In this document: in pieces, positions 1 through 9,715 of the stretch | Layout of the letters: the number at the start of each line of letters is the position of its first letter | Numbering within the stretch: the stretch's first letter is position 1 | Source of the DNA: Pelagophyceae sp. CCMP2097 | Taxonomy: Eukaryota > Sar > Pelagophyceae | NCBI GenBank assembly: GCA_026770575.1 | Contig: MU657209.1 | Coordinates: 121,510-185,509, forward strand | Direction: 5' to 3' | Length of the DNA: 64,000 nt | The notes under the pieces: model-generated | Told to the model about the DNA's origin: nothing | The model's database searches: none | Seen by the model: only the letters and a program-made list of their open reading frames with translations | Made by a program: the position numbers and the translations under genes

Positions 1-29
1 CCCCCCCGTCGCGGCATCGAGCGTCGCAC

Positions 30-841
30 CCAGTGCGAGACGACGGCGATGCGCTTCTCTGGCCGCCTGCGGAGCCAGCAAAGGAGGTCGAGCGCCCTTT
101 GTTTGCATCGAGTCGAGTCTTTCTGCGTCGGCTCCACCTCCTTAGCGTTTGTCCACATCACATCGTCGTCGTGCTCGACGAGGCCGAAGTCGACGTGCGC
201 GTACTCGGCCGCGAGCGCCGTCTTCGGCGACCGCCAGTCGCACGTGTGGAATGCGATGCGCTCGCGCGCCAGCTCCGTGGCGACGAAGCGTTTCGGGTGC
301 TCGGCGAAGGCGAGGCTCGCCGTCTGGATCGTGCGGTGCAACGGCGAGACGACGACGATTTCGGGCGGCTGCGCGGCGGTGGTATTGAGGCGGCGGTGGA
401 GCGCGCTCGCCTGCTGAAGGCCGAGCGGCGTCAGCCGCGCGTCGCGGTATTTGGGAGTCTTGCCCACGTCGTCGGTGTGCCAGTTCGCCAGCTCCAACTC
501 GTCTTTATTATGCCAGCCTTGAGCGTGGCGCACGAACAACACGGTCGTCTCGCCGGCCGCCGCGGACTCGCCGGGCCGGAGCTGCACGCCGCAGCCGCAA
601 CTACAGACGCCGTACCGACGCGGAACGCGCCCGCGGCACACCGCACGAAGATGCACGATGGTTTTAATCTATGCCGTCGCGGGAGGCCGACCGAGATTCA
701 TTCCTTCCGAATCTTCAGGAGTCACCCGTTCCTTCCAACATCGTCCAATGCTCGTTCGGATTGGCGCGCCGGGACGCCGGACGTATGCGAGTCCGCGTGC
801 GCCGTCGCCGCCAACGCGGCGAGGAGGACGCGCCGCAGCAT
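30..841 (-). CDS. Histidine phosphatase superfamily protein, 5' part (3' end beyond window)
   Basis: Phosphoglycerate-mutase-like phosphohydrolase with a phospho-histidine catalytic mechanism. On the minus strand around 555-500 the frame reads TTVLFVRHAQGWHNKDELE, the RHG-type motif with catalytic His. It is followed by LTPLGLQQA, then EIVVVSPLHRTIQTA (the second Arg region), and near 50-30 RIAVVSHW with the second catalytic His. A probable donor (GTGCGAC) follows at 29, so the gene continues left of the window. An ATG at 841 opens a short hydrophobic exon (MLRRVLLAALAATAHADS) that looks like a signal peptide; joining it to the catalytic exon needs an intron between about 790 and 590 whose ends I could not fix. 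The catalytic part is secure; the 5' exon and targeting are inferred. Confidence 0.75.
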
Positions 842-1001
842 CAACGACACGAGAACGAAGCTGTGTGACGTTGAAAAAAAGGTCAAGGTTGTCGCTGAAA
901 AAACGAAATTGGGGAAGATTTGAATAAGTGTTCAAAGAAAGGGTTGCGCAATTGCGGCCCCCTACAATTGTATCGGGGCGTTGCTGCGCAAAAAGGGAGG
1001 A

Positions 1002-1058
1002 TTTGACGGTTATTCCCCCTTGGGGCAGCCCCACCCAGGGTGGATCTTAAGCAAGCAA
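1002..1058 (-). repeat. Left arm of 57-bp inverted repeat
   Basis: Read on the minus strand this is the same 57-base sequence as 2201-2257 with 3 mismatches. It starts TTGCTTGCTTAAGATCCACC and ends ATAACCGTCAAA, and includes two small palindromes (CCACCCTGGGTGG and GGGGCTGCCCC). The TTGCTTGC end faces inwards. Confidence 0.9.
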
Positions 1059-1540
1059 GGTTGCGCGGCGGGCTAAGGGTCCAACGAACGACACGGGCGA
1101 GAAACTGCTACGTTTATTTATGCACGAGGAACCTTCGGTCCCGATGGACCGCTTTGGAAAGCTTCCAGTTAAGATGCAACGCTGGCCTTGCTTGGAGTGT
1201 ATCTTCGCGTGGTCTTCGTCATCCGGAAGCCAAAGGCGGCAGAGTACGTCACGAGCTCGACACGAGATCGAATGAAACAAAACGAAAATATAGGATGTTC
1301 GGAGCTGGCTACGGCTCTGGGTTGGAGGTTCGAACACGTTTTATTCTGGCAAGTATCTTCGTTCTCACTGCACCGTCCATCTTCCTATTCGATCTCAGGC
1401 TTTCCGTGAGATCGTTCGGCTGGGCGCTGATTATGATTCGAAGAACAGGATCCTCAACGGATTCTTTACCGAACTGCCGGTTCGAAAGTTTCGTTTTCGT
1501 TGCGACGTCGCGACAGTGTCAAGGAGAGCTGCCAAGGAGG

Positions 1541-1564
1541 TTGCTTGCTTAAAATCCACCCTGA
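1541..1564 (+). repeat. Internal partial copy of the inverted-repeat end
   Basis: TTGCTTGCTTAAAATCCACC plus CCTG matches the first 24 bases of the arms at 2201 and 1058 with one substitution, then diverges. It suggests nested insertion or internal duplication of the repeat end. Confidence 0.6.
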
Positions 1565-2200
1565 GGTTGCTCGCGGCACCGCGTTCTGCGCAGTGTGCGA
1601 ACGTCGCGGCGCGCGAGCTTCCGACCTTGCACTTGACGTCGCAACGCCGTCGTGTCCTTGTGTCACTCTTTGGCAACACGCTGTTGAAGCGAGTTTGAGT
1701 GCTCTGAGAAGGACCGACGGAATTTGTTTTTGAATCGTGGCGACCAGTTTGGGGGTGCCGATATTGAGATTCAAAGCTGCTTGATAGACGATACACAACG
1801 ACGTTTTGGGTGATGGCACGGCGAGCCGTCGGTGTCGTTGTGCTTGCGGCGGTACAAGATAAGTCCGAAATGACGCCCAACACGACTGCACCCTCGTTAT
1901 GCGCGCTATGCGCGGAGAGGGCGGGGAACTCGGGGCTTGCAGTGTTGTGCGTTTCGACCCACGACCTTTAACTTGTTATGTCCTAAACGCAGCGGACATC
2001 CTGATAGGAAATCCGATAGGAAATCCGCTGCGAACCCGCTTATCCTACACACTTTGTGTGTGCGGGTAGAGTGTAGAGAGACTCCGTGTTATGATGAGGC
2101 ATGAGGTATGATCGTTGGACTGTGTTTGTGAAACAAGAACGGTCAGAATAAATTCGCGCTCGAGCTACACGAGAGCTAGTAGCTCCGAGTCTCGCTTGAG

Positions 2201-2257
2201 TTGCTTGCTTATGATCCACACTGGGTGGGGCTGCCCCAAAGGGGAATAACCGTCAAA
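2201..2257 (+). repeat. Right arm of 57-bp inverted repeat
   Basis: Partner of 1002-1058 (54 of 57 positions identical). Its outer end, ATAACCGTCAAA, is followed at once by the PhyH-like fragment. Confidence 0.9.
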
Positions 2258-2530
2258 CCCGAGTCAAAGGTAGAGTTCATTTGCGGGACGCACCGCGGCT
2301 CCACCGTCGCTCTGAGTGACGGCGACTCGATCACGCACTCGCCCGCGGCGGAGCCTCTAGTGAACCGAGGCGATGCCGTGATCTTTGACTACCGCGTCGT
2401 GCATCGCGGAGGCGCGAACGTCGCTGACCACGACCGGCCCGTGCTCTAACTTGGCGATTAGCCGCAGCTGGTTCTTCGACGATTACAACTTCCCTGCGGA
2501 CAAGCCACTCCTCCCGTCGGACGAAGCACC
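2258..2530 (+). pseudogene. Broken phytanoyl-CoA dioxygenase (PhyH)-like fragment
   Basis: Family members are Fe(II)/2-oxoglutarate oxygenases. Translation gives VEFICGTHRGS, then GDAVIFDYRVVHRGGAN (the distal His and substrate strand), DRPVL, and in another frame LAISRSWFFDDYNFP, the usual C-terminal end. The two parts are offset by one base: at about 2449 the text ctctaactt would read VLYLAIS if one A were absent. The N-terminal two thirds, including the HxD motif, is missing and the fragment begins at the inverted-repeat arm. Most likely a dead 3' fragment; a sequencing error could explain the frameshift but not the missing 5' half. Confidence 0.65.
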
Positions 2531-2701
2531 ACCCCCTTGGGTCGACAACTCAACCGGTGAACACGGAGACGGCGGGGCCGTAAATCACGCCGCCGCTGGC
2601 ACGCGGGCCCTAACCCCCCGCCGACAACGAGGCCTTGGTAAACACATAAATACACACAGACGTCCCGAGGATGTGCCGGCGTCCGTGAAGACGACGTGGA
2701 G

Positions 2702-4018
2702 TTAGACCGCGGCGGATCTGAAGCTGCCCCCCTTGCTGTCAGTGATGCCGTACGCGCCACCAAAGTTCTCGCAGACATAGTCGAGGTCTTTGTCGCCGCG
2801 GCCGCTCATGTTCACGAGGAGCTTGCGGTTCCACGGCATCGTCGCCGCGAGCTTCATGGCGTGCGCGAGTGCGTGCGCCGACTCGAGCGCGGGGATGATG
2901 CCCTCGAGGCGCGAGAGCTCGAAGAACGCGTGGATCACTTCGTCGTCCGTCGCCGTCTCGTAGCGCACGCGGCCGCGCTCCATCATGAAGCCGTGCTGCG
3001 GCCCGACGCCGGGGTAGTCGAGGCCCGACGCGCACGAGTGTACCGCCGCCGGCGCGCCGTCGCCGTCCTGCAGCACGATGCTGCGCATGCCGTGGAGCAC
3101 GCCGGGCGTGCCCAGGGTCAACGTGGCGGAGTGGTTCCCGGCGCCCTTGTCCAGGCCGCGCCCCGCCGGCTCGACGCCGACGAGCTGCACCGCCGCGTCG
3201 TCCAAAAAGGCGGTGAAGAGCCCGAGCGAGTTGCACCCGCCGCCGACGCAGGCCAGCAGCACGTCGGGCGCGCACCCGTGCGCCTCGGCGAACTGCGCCT
3301 TGGCCTCGAAGCCGACGATGGCCTGGAAGTCGCGGACCATGCCCGGGAACGGGTGCGGGCCGACGGTGGACCCGATGGCGAAGAACATGGCCTCGGGGTC
3401 GGCCATGTACGCGCCGAAGGCCGAGTCGACGGCCTCCTTCAGCGACCTGCCGCCGTGCGTCGCGGGCACGACGGTGGCGCCGAGGACCTGCATGCGGCGC
3501 ACGTTGGGCCACTGCTTCTGCATGTCGACTTCGCCCATGTGAATCTCGCAGTCGAGCTGCATCAGCGCGGCCGCGGCGGCGAGCGCGACGCCGTGCTGCC
3601 CCGCGCCCGTCTCCGCGATGACCTTCGTCTTGCCCATGCGCTTGGCCAGCAGCACCTCGCCGAGGCAGTGGTTGATCTTGTGCGACCCCGTGTGGTTCAG
3701 GTCCTCGCGCTTGAGGTAGATCTGCGCGCCGCCGAGCTTCTGCGAGAGGTTGGCGCAGTGGTAGATCGGCGACGGCCGCCCGATGAACTCCTTGCGGAGG
3801 CGCAGCAGCTCGGCGAGGAAGGCGGGGTCCGTCTTGAGTTGCTCGTAGGCCACGCCCACCCCGGCCATCACGGGCGCCAGCGCCGGCGGGAGGAAGGCGC
3901 CGCCGTACTTCTTCTCCTCGCCGAAGAAGCCGTCGGCGTGCGGCAGCGCCGTGCCAAGCGAAGATGCATTGTCGAGGTGCGCGGGATCCGCCGACGGCAC
4001 GGATTCGGCTTGGCCCAT
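2702..4018 (-). CDS. trpB: Tryptophan synthase beta subunit (TrpB)
   Basis: PLP enzyme joining indole and serine to make tryptophan. From the ATG at 4018 ([10 protein letters not shown]) it is 438 aa in one exon, slightly longer than bacterial TrpB (about 400). Visible landmarks: [17 protein letters not shown] (PLP lysine in the HK pair), [11 protein letters not shown], the GGGCNSLG phosphate loop, [23 protein letters not shown] and the end motif NMSGRGDKD. The frame stays open upstream to 4165 but that extension has no ATG and no family similarity. No alpha-subunit fusion is seen and no clear plastid targeting peptide, so location is uncertain. It is transcribed divergently from the sulfotransferase at 4375. 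Confidence 0.95.
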   Translation of the reverse strand: MGQAESVPSADPAHLDNASSLGTALPHADGFFGEEKKYGGAFLPPALAPVMAGVGVAYEQLKTDPAFLAELLRLRKEFIGRPSPIYHCANLSQKLGGAQIYLKREDLNHTGSHKINHCLGEVLLAKRMGKTKVIAETGAGQHGVALAAAAALMQLDCEIHMGEVDMQKQWPNVRRMQVLGATVVPATHGGRSLKEAVDSAFGAYMADPEAMFFAIGSTVGPHPFPGMVRDFQAIVGFEAKAQFAEAHGCAPDVLLACVGGGCNSLGLFTAFLDDAAVQLVGVEPAGRGLDKGAGNHSATLTLGTPGVLHGMRSIVLQDGDGAPAAVHSCASGLDYPGVGPQHGFMMERGRVRYETATDDEVIHAFFELSRLEGIIPALESAHALAHAMKLAATMPWNRKLLVNMSGRGDKDLDYVCENFGGAYGITDSKGGSFRSAAV

Positions 4019-4374
4019 CGCGATCGATCGTTGCTTGCTAAGATGAGATTCAAGTTGATCTTCTTTTTCTTCTATGCGTGCATCTGCACCGTGACTCCAC
4101 TGAGGAAGCACTCCACTGTGAGCAACTTGACAAAGGTCAGGGGTAACCAAAATTGAACTTGACAAGTTCAGTCGGTCGACGAAGACGCCAAAGTCAAAAA
4201 TTCAAATATTGCGAAGGCGAGTCGACGGAGACCCGCAGACCAAGTAATTTCAGGACCCACTCCCAGCCCCCATAACCCATCTCACCGAGTTGTTCTTCCG
4301 GAATTTCCCAAGGATATTCTGGAAGGCTTTCAGCGCATTTCGAACCGCCCGCAGCCTTGCCGGCCGCAGCGCAG

Positions 4375-5679
4375 ATGTTCGCGTTGGCAGCGCTATTGTC
4401 CGCGGCGCTCGTCTGCTCGGAGGAGGCTCCGGCGCTGCCGCGCGTTTTGCTGCGCGAGCCGCTCGCGTACCGGCTGGTGGAACTGCGGTGCGCCTCCGCA
4501 CGCTACGCGCCGCGGCTTACCTCGCCGCCAGGTACGCGTCGCACCACATGTACTTTAACGAGGAGCACAAGCTCCTCTACTGCTCGGTCCCGAAAGTGGC
4601 CTGTACCGAGTTTATGCGCCTCTTCTTCAGACTCCAAGGCCGCAACCAAGACACCGACTGGAAAGAGAACCCGCACTTCAAGACGGTCAAGCCGCTCTTC
4701 TCACTCCTCAGCAATCGGCCCGCGCAGAGAACCAACCGGGAAACCAAGTCACAGAGTAGACGGGGATCCCCTTCGTCACCGTCGCGAGCCTGAGACTGCG
4801 CGTCTCCTGCCGCCAATGCCGAGCTCAGGCGAGGAGAACGCGACTGCGATCATCAACGACCCGGAATGGACGAAGATGGTCTTTTTCAGGGACCCCGCGG
4901 AGAGGCTCCTCAGCGCGTGGCTCGACAAGTTCAGTCCAAAGTCGCCCTACGAATCGGTGTACGGTGCGCCGGCCGCGCATGCTTCGCCCGGCCGCGCCGA
5001 GCGCGCGAGCAGGGACGTGTCCAAGAAACGTCGAGTTTAGGGATGCACGTGTTCAAGAAACAAAGACTGTCGTTCCCTTAGGGATGCACGTGTTCAAGAA
5101 ACAAAGAGTGTCCTTCCCGGAATTCGTCGACCTCGTCACGGCGAAAAACACGCGCACGAACCGGCCAGAGGGCCTCCACGCCAACACGAACCCGCACTGG
5201 AGGCTGCAGCGCTACATGTGCAACCTCGAGAAGTTTTTGCCTGGTGAGAAGACTTTTTGCCTTTGCGGCCCGGCCTTTGCGCCCCCCCGCGTTTATACAG
5301 ACGCGCCCTCGCTTAGCCTATAACTTCGTCGGGTCCTTCGACTCGCTCTATTCGCACACGAGGCGGCTCCTCGAGGCGAAAGGCCTCTGGGAGGACTACG
5401 GCGCGACGGGCTGGACCAGCACCCAGGCGACGCCCGAGGAGAAAAACGGCGCCCTGTTCGAAAAGAACCTGGCGGAGCACCAGACGCCCTCCAAGAACCT
5501 TACGGCGTACTACACGTCAGTGGGCCCTCGAGAGGGTCGGACGGCCGCGCGGGTCGGACGTCGGTTGCAGGCCCGAGCTGTTGGCGCGTGTGCACCGGGC
5601 CTACGCGCCAGACTACGAGATGCTCCACGCCATCGGATTCAACCACGACCGCCCGACGACGGGCGCCGCCTGGGTTTGA
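4375..5679 (+). CDS. Secretory-pathway sulfotransferase (Sulfotransfer_2/carbohydrate type)
   Basis: Predicted PAPS-dependent sulfotransferase. My model: exons 4375-4487, 4532-4755, 4829-4963, 5082-5243, 5317-5515 and 5571-5679, which sum to 313 codons plus stop and close in frame. Residues 1-15 (MFALAALLSAALVCS) look like a signal peptide. CSVPKVACTEFMRLFF is the 5'-phosphosulfate loop; VFFRDPAERLLSAWLDKF is the 3'-phosphate motif; RVHRAYAPDYEMLHAIGF is the usual family end. The first intron is 44 nt. The third intron's acceptor region is a tandem repeat with a second usable AG at 5040 that would add 41 nt and break the frame. The acceptor sugar or lipid is unknown. Confidence 0.85.
5013..5122 (+). 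repeat. Tandem 41-nt repeat across an intron 3' splice site
   Basis: GGATGCACGTGTTCAAGAAA begins at 5041 and again at 5082; both copies follow a TTAG acceptor. A decayed third copy (GACGTGTCCAAGAAACG) precedes them. The second acceptor gives the in-frame sulfotransferase product. Confidence 0.85.
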
Positions 5680-5875
5680 CTCCGGCGCCCCGAGACGTTT
5701 GGCACACGTCGACGAAGAAGACGCATGCAATCGTAGGTGACGGCGCCAGCAAAGGACAAAAAGTCCCTCTGCAAGTCGGACAGAAGGTTCGAACCCTGTT
5801 AGCGCCACGTAAACCAGTTCCATTGACGTCCAAACACCGGACCGGCGTTCGAGGCAGTACAAGGGAGTGTTTTAG

Positions 5876-7390
5876 TCATGATTCGCGCACGGCCCCGAGG
5901 TCGTCGCCGCACGGTGCCCAGCCGCTCTGCCAGAGGCGCGGGCGCGGCGACCGGCTCCTGGCCTTGGCGCCCGGACTGCTCGCGTGCGTGTCCACCGAGA
6001 CCTTTGGTTCGGCGGGCCGCCAGAGCCGGAAGCGGGCCGTCGAGTAGACGGGCGTCCGGGGCGAGAGCCGCGGCGTGTGCTTGAACTCGCCGAGGTAACT
6101 GCCGGCCGCCATGGCCTTTGCGTCGGCGGCTGCGCTGGAGAGCCGCGCGTCGAGCGGCGGCCCCGCGGGCGGCGCGAACCGCCGCGGCGTCGGCGCGTCC
6201 TCCTCTTCAGAGGACGACCCCGAGAAGGACGAGCCAGACGACGACGAGGCCGTGTCAATGTCGTGGTCGACGCCGGCCGCCCGTCTCGGCGCGCGCTGCC
6301 CCGGCGCGCCCGCAACGCTCGGTTCCTGCGTCGGGGAGGCGCGGCCGCGGAGCGGCGTCGTAGAGTAGACTGGCTTGACGAACAAGCCCGGCGCGTCCTC
6401 GGCCGGCGGCGGCGGCGGGAGCGCGACCGGCGCGGCGGCGATGGCGGGCGGCTGGCGGCGGCTCCTCGACGGCGCCGCGGCGACGTAGGCCGCAAAGGGC
6501 GCATCGCACTCGCGGCGGCCGACCTTTTGCCAATCCACCTCGTGGAAATAGTAGTGGTTGCAGACGTCGTCGTGCGCTCGTGTGGCGCCGAGGCGCCGCG
6601 CCGCGTCCTTTTCCAGGAGCTGCGCGACGAAGCGCCTCGACGCGCGCGGCATGGTCGCAAACGACGGGTCCTTGGAGAGGATGCTCGCAAAGAGGTCGCG
6701 GACCTTCGGCGCGTGGAACGGCGTGCATCCGCAGAGCAGCTCGTAGACGACGCAGCCAAAGGCCCACCAGTCCACCGCGACGCCGTACCTCTCTCCGCGG
6801 AGCAGCTCGGGCGCGCAGTAGTCGACGGTGCCGCAGAAGCGCTGCAGCTGCGGCGTCGCGGAAGTGTCGCACACCGCGGCGAGGCCAAAGTCCGAGAGGA
6901 GGCAGTGGCCACCTCCGTCGACCAAAGTGTTGGAGGGCTTGATGTCTCGGTGCACGATGCCAACAGAGTGCAGGTGCATGAGCGCCGACGCCAGCTCGGC
7001 GGCGGCGCGCGTGGCGGCGCGCTCGTCGACGCGCCGGCCGTGCGCGGCCTGGAGCAGCTGCTGCACGGTGCCGTTCTCAGCGTAGTCCATGACGATGCTC
7101 ACGCCGCCGTCGACGTCTACCACGTGCTTGCAGCTGACGACGAACGGGTGGCACACACTCGCGAGGATCTTCATCTCGTCCTTCAAGCAGCCCTTCCGCC
7201 GCCGCTTCAGCACCTTCATGGCGTAGAGCTCGTCGGCCGCCGCCGCCGCGCCCGGCGCCGCCGCGCCGCCCGGCGTTGCGGTGCCCGCCGCCGCGGCGCC
7301 CGTGGGCGGCGTCTTGCGGACAAGGTAGATCTTGCCGAACGTGCCCTCGCCGAGCACGCCCAGCGTTTCAAAGTGCGACGCGGGGATCAT
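5876..7390 (-). CDS. AGC-type serine/threonine protein kinase
   Basis: Single-exon 504-aa kinase starting MIPASHFETLGVLGEGTFGK, so the ATP-binding glycine loop is about residues 12-20. Then YAMKVLKRR (catalytic Lys), HRDIKPSNTLV (catalytic loop), LSDFGLAAV (Mg loop), CGTVDYCAPELL (activation segment with the AGC-type phospho-acceptor Thr), and the late motif DAARRLGA. The catalytic domain ends near residue 300; the remaining 200 residues are low-complexity Pro/Ser/Arg sequence without a clear FxxF hydrophobic motif, so the subfamily (PKA/PKC/S6K-like) is not resolved. All residues needed for activity are present. Confidence 0.92.
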   Translation of the reverse strand: MIPASHFETLGVLGEGTFGKIYLVRKTPPTGAAAAGTATPGGAAAPGAAAAADELYAMKVLKRRRKGCLKDEMKILASVCHPFVVSCKHVVDVDGGVSIVMDYAENGTVQQLLQAAHGRRVDERAATRAAAELASALMHLHSVGIVHRDIKPSNTLVDGGGHCLLSDFGLAAVCDTSATPQLQRFCGTVDYCAPELLRGERYGVAVDWWAFGCVVYELLCGCTPFHAPKVRDLFASILSKDPSFATMPRASRRFVAQLLEKDAARRLGATRAHDDVCNHYYFHEVDWQKVGRRECDAPFAAYVAAAPSRSRRQPPAIAAAPVALPPPPPAEDAPGLFVKPVYSTTPLRGRASPTQEPSVAGAPGQRAPRRAAGVDHDIDTASSSSGSSFSGSSSEEEDAPTPRRFAPPAGPPLDARLSSAAADAKAMAAGSYLGEFKHTPRLSPRTPVYSTARFRLWRPAEPKVSVDTHASSPGAKARSRSPRPRLWQSGWAPCGDDLGAVRES

Positions 7391-7472
7391 GACATCGGTT
7401 TCCTTCCGAAAGACCGTCGCCGCCGACGCCGCGAAGGTCAGCAGCGCGCGCCGCGAGGCAGACCAGAGCCGC

Positions 7473-7745
7473 CTAGCGTCTGCGGATGACGGCCGGCGAC
7501 GACAACCCCGCTCGCGCGCCGCCTAATTTTTCAGAGGCGCGGCGCGCGGCGCACCTGTGGATCTGCCAGCTCTGCCGCGAAGAGCCGCGCGTCGAGCCGC
7601 CGCCGTCGCTGTGCACGAGCCGCGGGCTGTGGTCGGGGGACTTGCGCCGCCGCCGCGTCTTGTCGAAACTGATGTTCACCGAGCTGCCAGTCGCCCCGAA
7701 AGACTTCTTCGCCGTCGGCGGCGCAGCCGTTGACGGCGTAGCCAT
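7473..7745 (-). CDS. Small basic hypothetical protein
   Basis: ATG at 7745 in a good context opens 90 codons, starting MATPSTAAPPTAKKSFGATG and continuing SSVNISFDKTRRRRK. No family was recognised; it is Ser/Arg-rich and probably disordered. It ends 82 bases before the kinase start on the same strand. The plus strand over 7486-7860 is also open with similar codon use, so strand assignment is uncertain. Confidence 0.35.
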   Translation of the reverse strand: MATPSTAAPPTAKKSFGATGSSVNISFDKTRRRRKSPDHSPRLVHSDGGGSTRGSSRQSWQIHRCAARRASEKLGGARAGLSSPAVIRRR

Positions 7746-7989
7746 CTCTGTCGGAGGCACTGAACCCCCCGGCGCGCGCCACGGCGTGGCTGTCGCTGTG
7801 TTCTCGGTCGGTGCGCACGTGCAATTCTGCAAGCAAGACAACGACGTAATTCCGGTGTGAAATTGCATAGAGAGTGAAAACGATATGCGCGCGCTTCAAT
7901 CAGTGTTTTTAAAATCGATCCGAGGATTTTGAACTTTTGATAAAGCTAATTATTTACAAACGCACCTCACTAGCGCCGTTGGCCGAGGG

Positions 7990-8898
7990 TCATCGGTACG
8001 CCGCGGGCGCGCGCCGCTGCGCGGCGGGGTCGGCGATTGCGGCGGCGCGCTTCAGGAGCTTGGTGGCGGCCTGGTCGACGGCGCGCTCCAAGCCGTCTGC
8101 GCGTTCGAGGTCGTCGTCGTCGTCGCGGCGGTGCGCGCCGCGGCGCCGCGGCGCCGCGTCGTCGGGGCAGGCCGCCTCGGCGAGCGCGGCGTCGTCGCCG
8201 ATCGCGGCACGGAGCGCGCGGATGTCGCCGTCCAGAGCGTCGAGCTTGCCCGCGAGGTGGCCCTGGAGCGCCGGGTCTGCGGCGTCGCGCCGGGCGTGCC
8301 GCGACAGTTCGGCCACGTCGCCGGCGAGGGCCTCGAGCATGGCGCGCGTCGACCGCGGCCGCGCCGACGGCCCGGCGTCGCGCCGCAGCGCCGCGCCGAG
8401 GCGCCGCAGCGAACCGTCGTCGTCTTCGCGCCCGTCGACGGACGGTGGCGCGTCGAGTTCGTCGGCGCGCCGGTCCGCATCGGCGCGCCGGTCCGCGTCC
8501 GCGCGCCGGGCCGCGCGCTCGACGTCGTCCGCGCGTTTGTCGGCGCGCTCGAGCGCGGTGCGGTAATTGCGGATGAGCCCTTCGTATTGCGCCGCCGACG
8601 GGTGCTTGCGGCGCCGCCGGAGCGCCTCGTTGGCCACCTCGAGCTTCTCGTTTGCGACCTCGAGCGCAACGCAGCGCCGCTCGAGCGCCACGGACTCGCT
8701 GCCCGCCCGAGCCGCCGCGTCGCGGAGGGCAGCGTTGCGCAGTTGCGGCCCCGCCGCCGCCGGCCGGCCGCCGCAGGCACACCGCGCGAGGCGGAGCCGG
8801 AGCTGCTCGTTCTCCGCCGCGAGGCGGCGCACGCGCGCCCGCGCCTCGGTGCCGAGCTCGAAGCAGTCCCTGTTCATCCTCGCGCCGCCGCGCGCCAA
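7990..8898 (-). CDS. Coiled-coil protein of unknown function
   Basis: 302 residues from the ATG at 8898 (a second Met, MNRDCFELG, lies 7 codons later). Residues about 18-185 are heptad-rich: RRLAAENEQLRLRLAR, VALEVANEKLEVANEALRR and the short repeat ADRRADADRRAD. The C-terminal third is Ala/Asp/Arg-rich and also helical (ALQGHLAGKLDALDGDIRAL). No catalytic motif. It shares a divergent promoter of about 85 bases with the gene at 8983. Probably structural or a scaffold; nothing more can be said. Confidence 0.65.
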   Translation of the reverse strand: MARGGARMNRDCFELGTEARARVRRLAAENEQLRLRLARCACGGRPAAAGPQLRNAALRDAAARAGSESVALERRCVALEVANEKLEVANEALRRRRKHPSAAQYEGLIRNYRTALERADKRADDVERAARRADADRRADADRRADELDAPPSVDGREDDDGSLRRLGAALRRDAGPSARPRSTRAMLEALAGDVAELSRHARRDAADPALQGHLAGKLDALDGDIRALRAAIGDDAALAEAACPDDAAPRRRGAHRRDDDDDLERADGLERAVDQAATKLLKRAAAIADPAAQRRAPAAYR

Positions 8899-8982
8899 CG
8901 TTAACGTCGGGAACTTGTGGACCGTTCACAACGGCTCTTCTCTCTCCCGATCGACTCGATTTCGATCGAGTGCTCGGCGGCA

Positions 8983-9590
8983 ATGGCGGCGCAGGCGGTC
9001 AAGTCGTGGGGGGCACTGACGACGGCGATGCTGAGCATGCCCAAGTGGGGCCTGCGCGCCTTCCGCACGAACATGCAAACCTCGATGGACGACGCCGGCT
9101 GGAAGATGATGCTCCCGGGCGTGCGGTCCAGCGCGTCGGTGACGCAGCTGAAAGACTCCATGATGGTCCTCCACAAGCTCACCGACGCCGAGCTCGACGA
9201 CGCCAAGCTCGTCCGAGGGTGAGCGGCCCACTTTCCCGCGGCGGAAAGGACCCGTGGCGGAAAGGACCCGTCTCCGAAAAGGACGCGCCGAGGGCCGCGC
9301 GCCAATCGGCGCGGCGCCTCCCGACTTTGGCGGTTAGGATCCGCCTTCGACGACTCGCCAAGGACTCTGAGAAGCCAATCCCGTACATCCTCGACGTGAT
9401 GGACCGGTATCATCAGACGGTGATGCTGCATGCGTACGTAAACAAGCAGCACCGCATCGGCAAGGCGCTCCCCGACACCATGGAGGAGACTATGCTTCTG
9501 ATGCAGTTCGACCCCTTGGCCGCCGTCGCCTCGCGCGAGTCGCGCCCGCAGCGCGCCCGAGAGCGCAAGTACCACCGCCGCGGCTACTGA
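8983..9590 (+). CDS. Small helical protein resembling an SRP54 M-domain
   Basis: Two exons, 8983-9218 and 9338-9590, join in frame to 162 aa. The order MMLPGVRSSASVTQLKDSMM, LHKLTDAELDDAKLVRG, then IRLRRLAKDSEKPIPYILDV resembles the SRP54/Ffh M-domain (Met-rich helix, short MTxxE-like turn, Arg-rich RRxRxAxGSG segment, then a helix), but no GTPase domain is present. This likeness is my reading and is weak. The 119-nt intron holds a direct repeat of GGCGGAAAGGACCCGT. Alternative: an unrelated conserved small protein. Confidence 0.6.
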
Positions 9591-9715
9591 ACGCCGCCAA
9601 ACTCTTTTAAACGCTCCGCGCCCCGCCATCGGCGCATACCGGGCCCGGGCCTCCTTGAGAGCGGCTCTGCGAGGAGCTGCCGACTCGCGGCGGCGTTTGT
9701 CACGGCAGCGTTTTA

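Larger units (their letters stand above)
1002..2257. mobile_element. 1.26-kb element bounded by 57-bp inverted repeats, no intact gene
   Basis: The stretch between the two arms is clearly less GC-rich than its surroundings and holds no frame with recognisable protein motifs. A third, partial copy of the repeat (first 24 bases, one change) lies inside at 1541-1564 in plus orientation. The right arm touches a broken PhyH fragment. This fits a non-autonomous DNA transposon or a rearranged repeat, but I saw no transposase and no convincing target-site duplication. Function unknown. Confidence 0.5.

Noticed and set aside
1318..1345. GGTTCGAAC T-loop word within the inverted-repeat element
   Set aside because: No acceptor, D or anticodon stems could be built around it on either strand.
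2696..4156. 486-codon open frame on the plus strand opposite TrpB
   Set aside because: It is the antisense of a highly conserved TrpB and has Arg/His/Val-rich shadow composition.
5741..5805. tRNA-like stretch with AAGGTTCGAACCCTG and complementary ends GGCGCCA/TAGCGCC
   Set aside because: Acceptor-like ends pair 6 of 7 and a T-loop word is present, but the D-loop lacks GG, the anticodon stem has two mismatches, and the variable region is missing. At most a decayed tRNA or SINE piece.
5984..7489. 501-codon open frame on the plus strand opposite the kinase
   Set aside because: Antisense shadow of the kinase; no motif and Arg/Ala-rich composition.
7486..7860. 124-codon plus-strand gene opposite the small basic protein
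   Set aside because: Codon use is comparable on both strands; the minus-strand product was judged slightly more protein-like. Neither has a family match, so only one low-confidence call was made.
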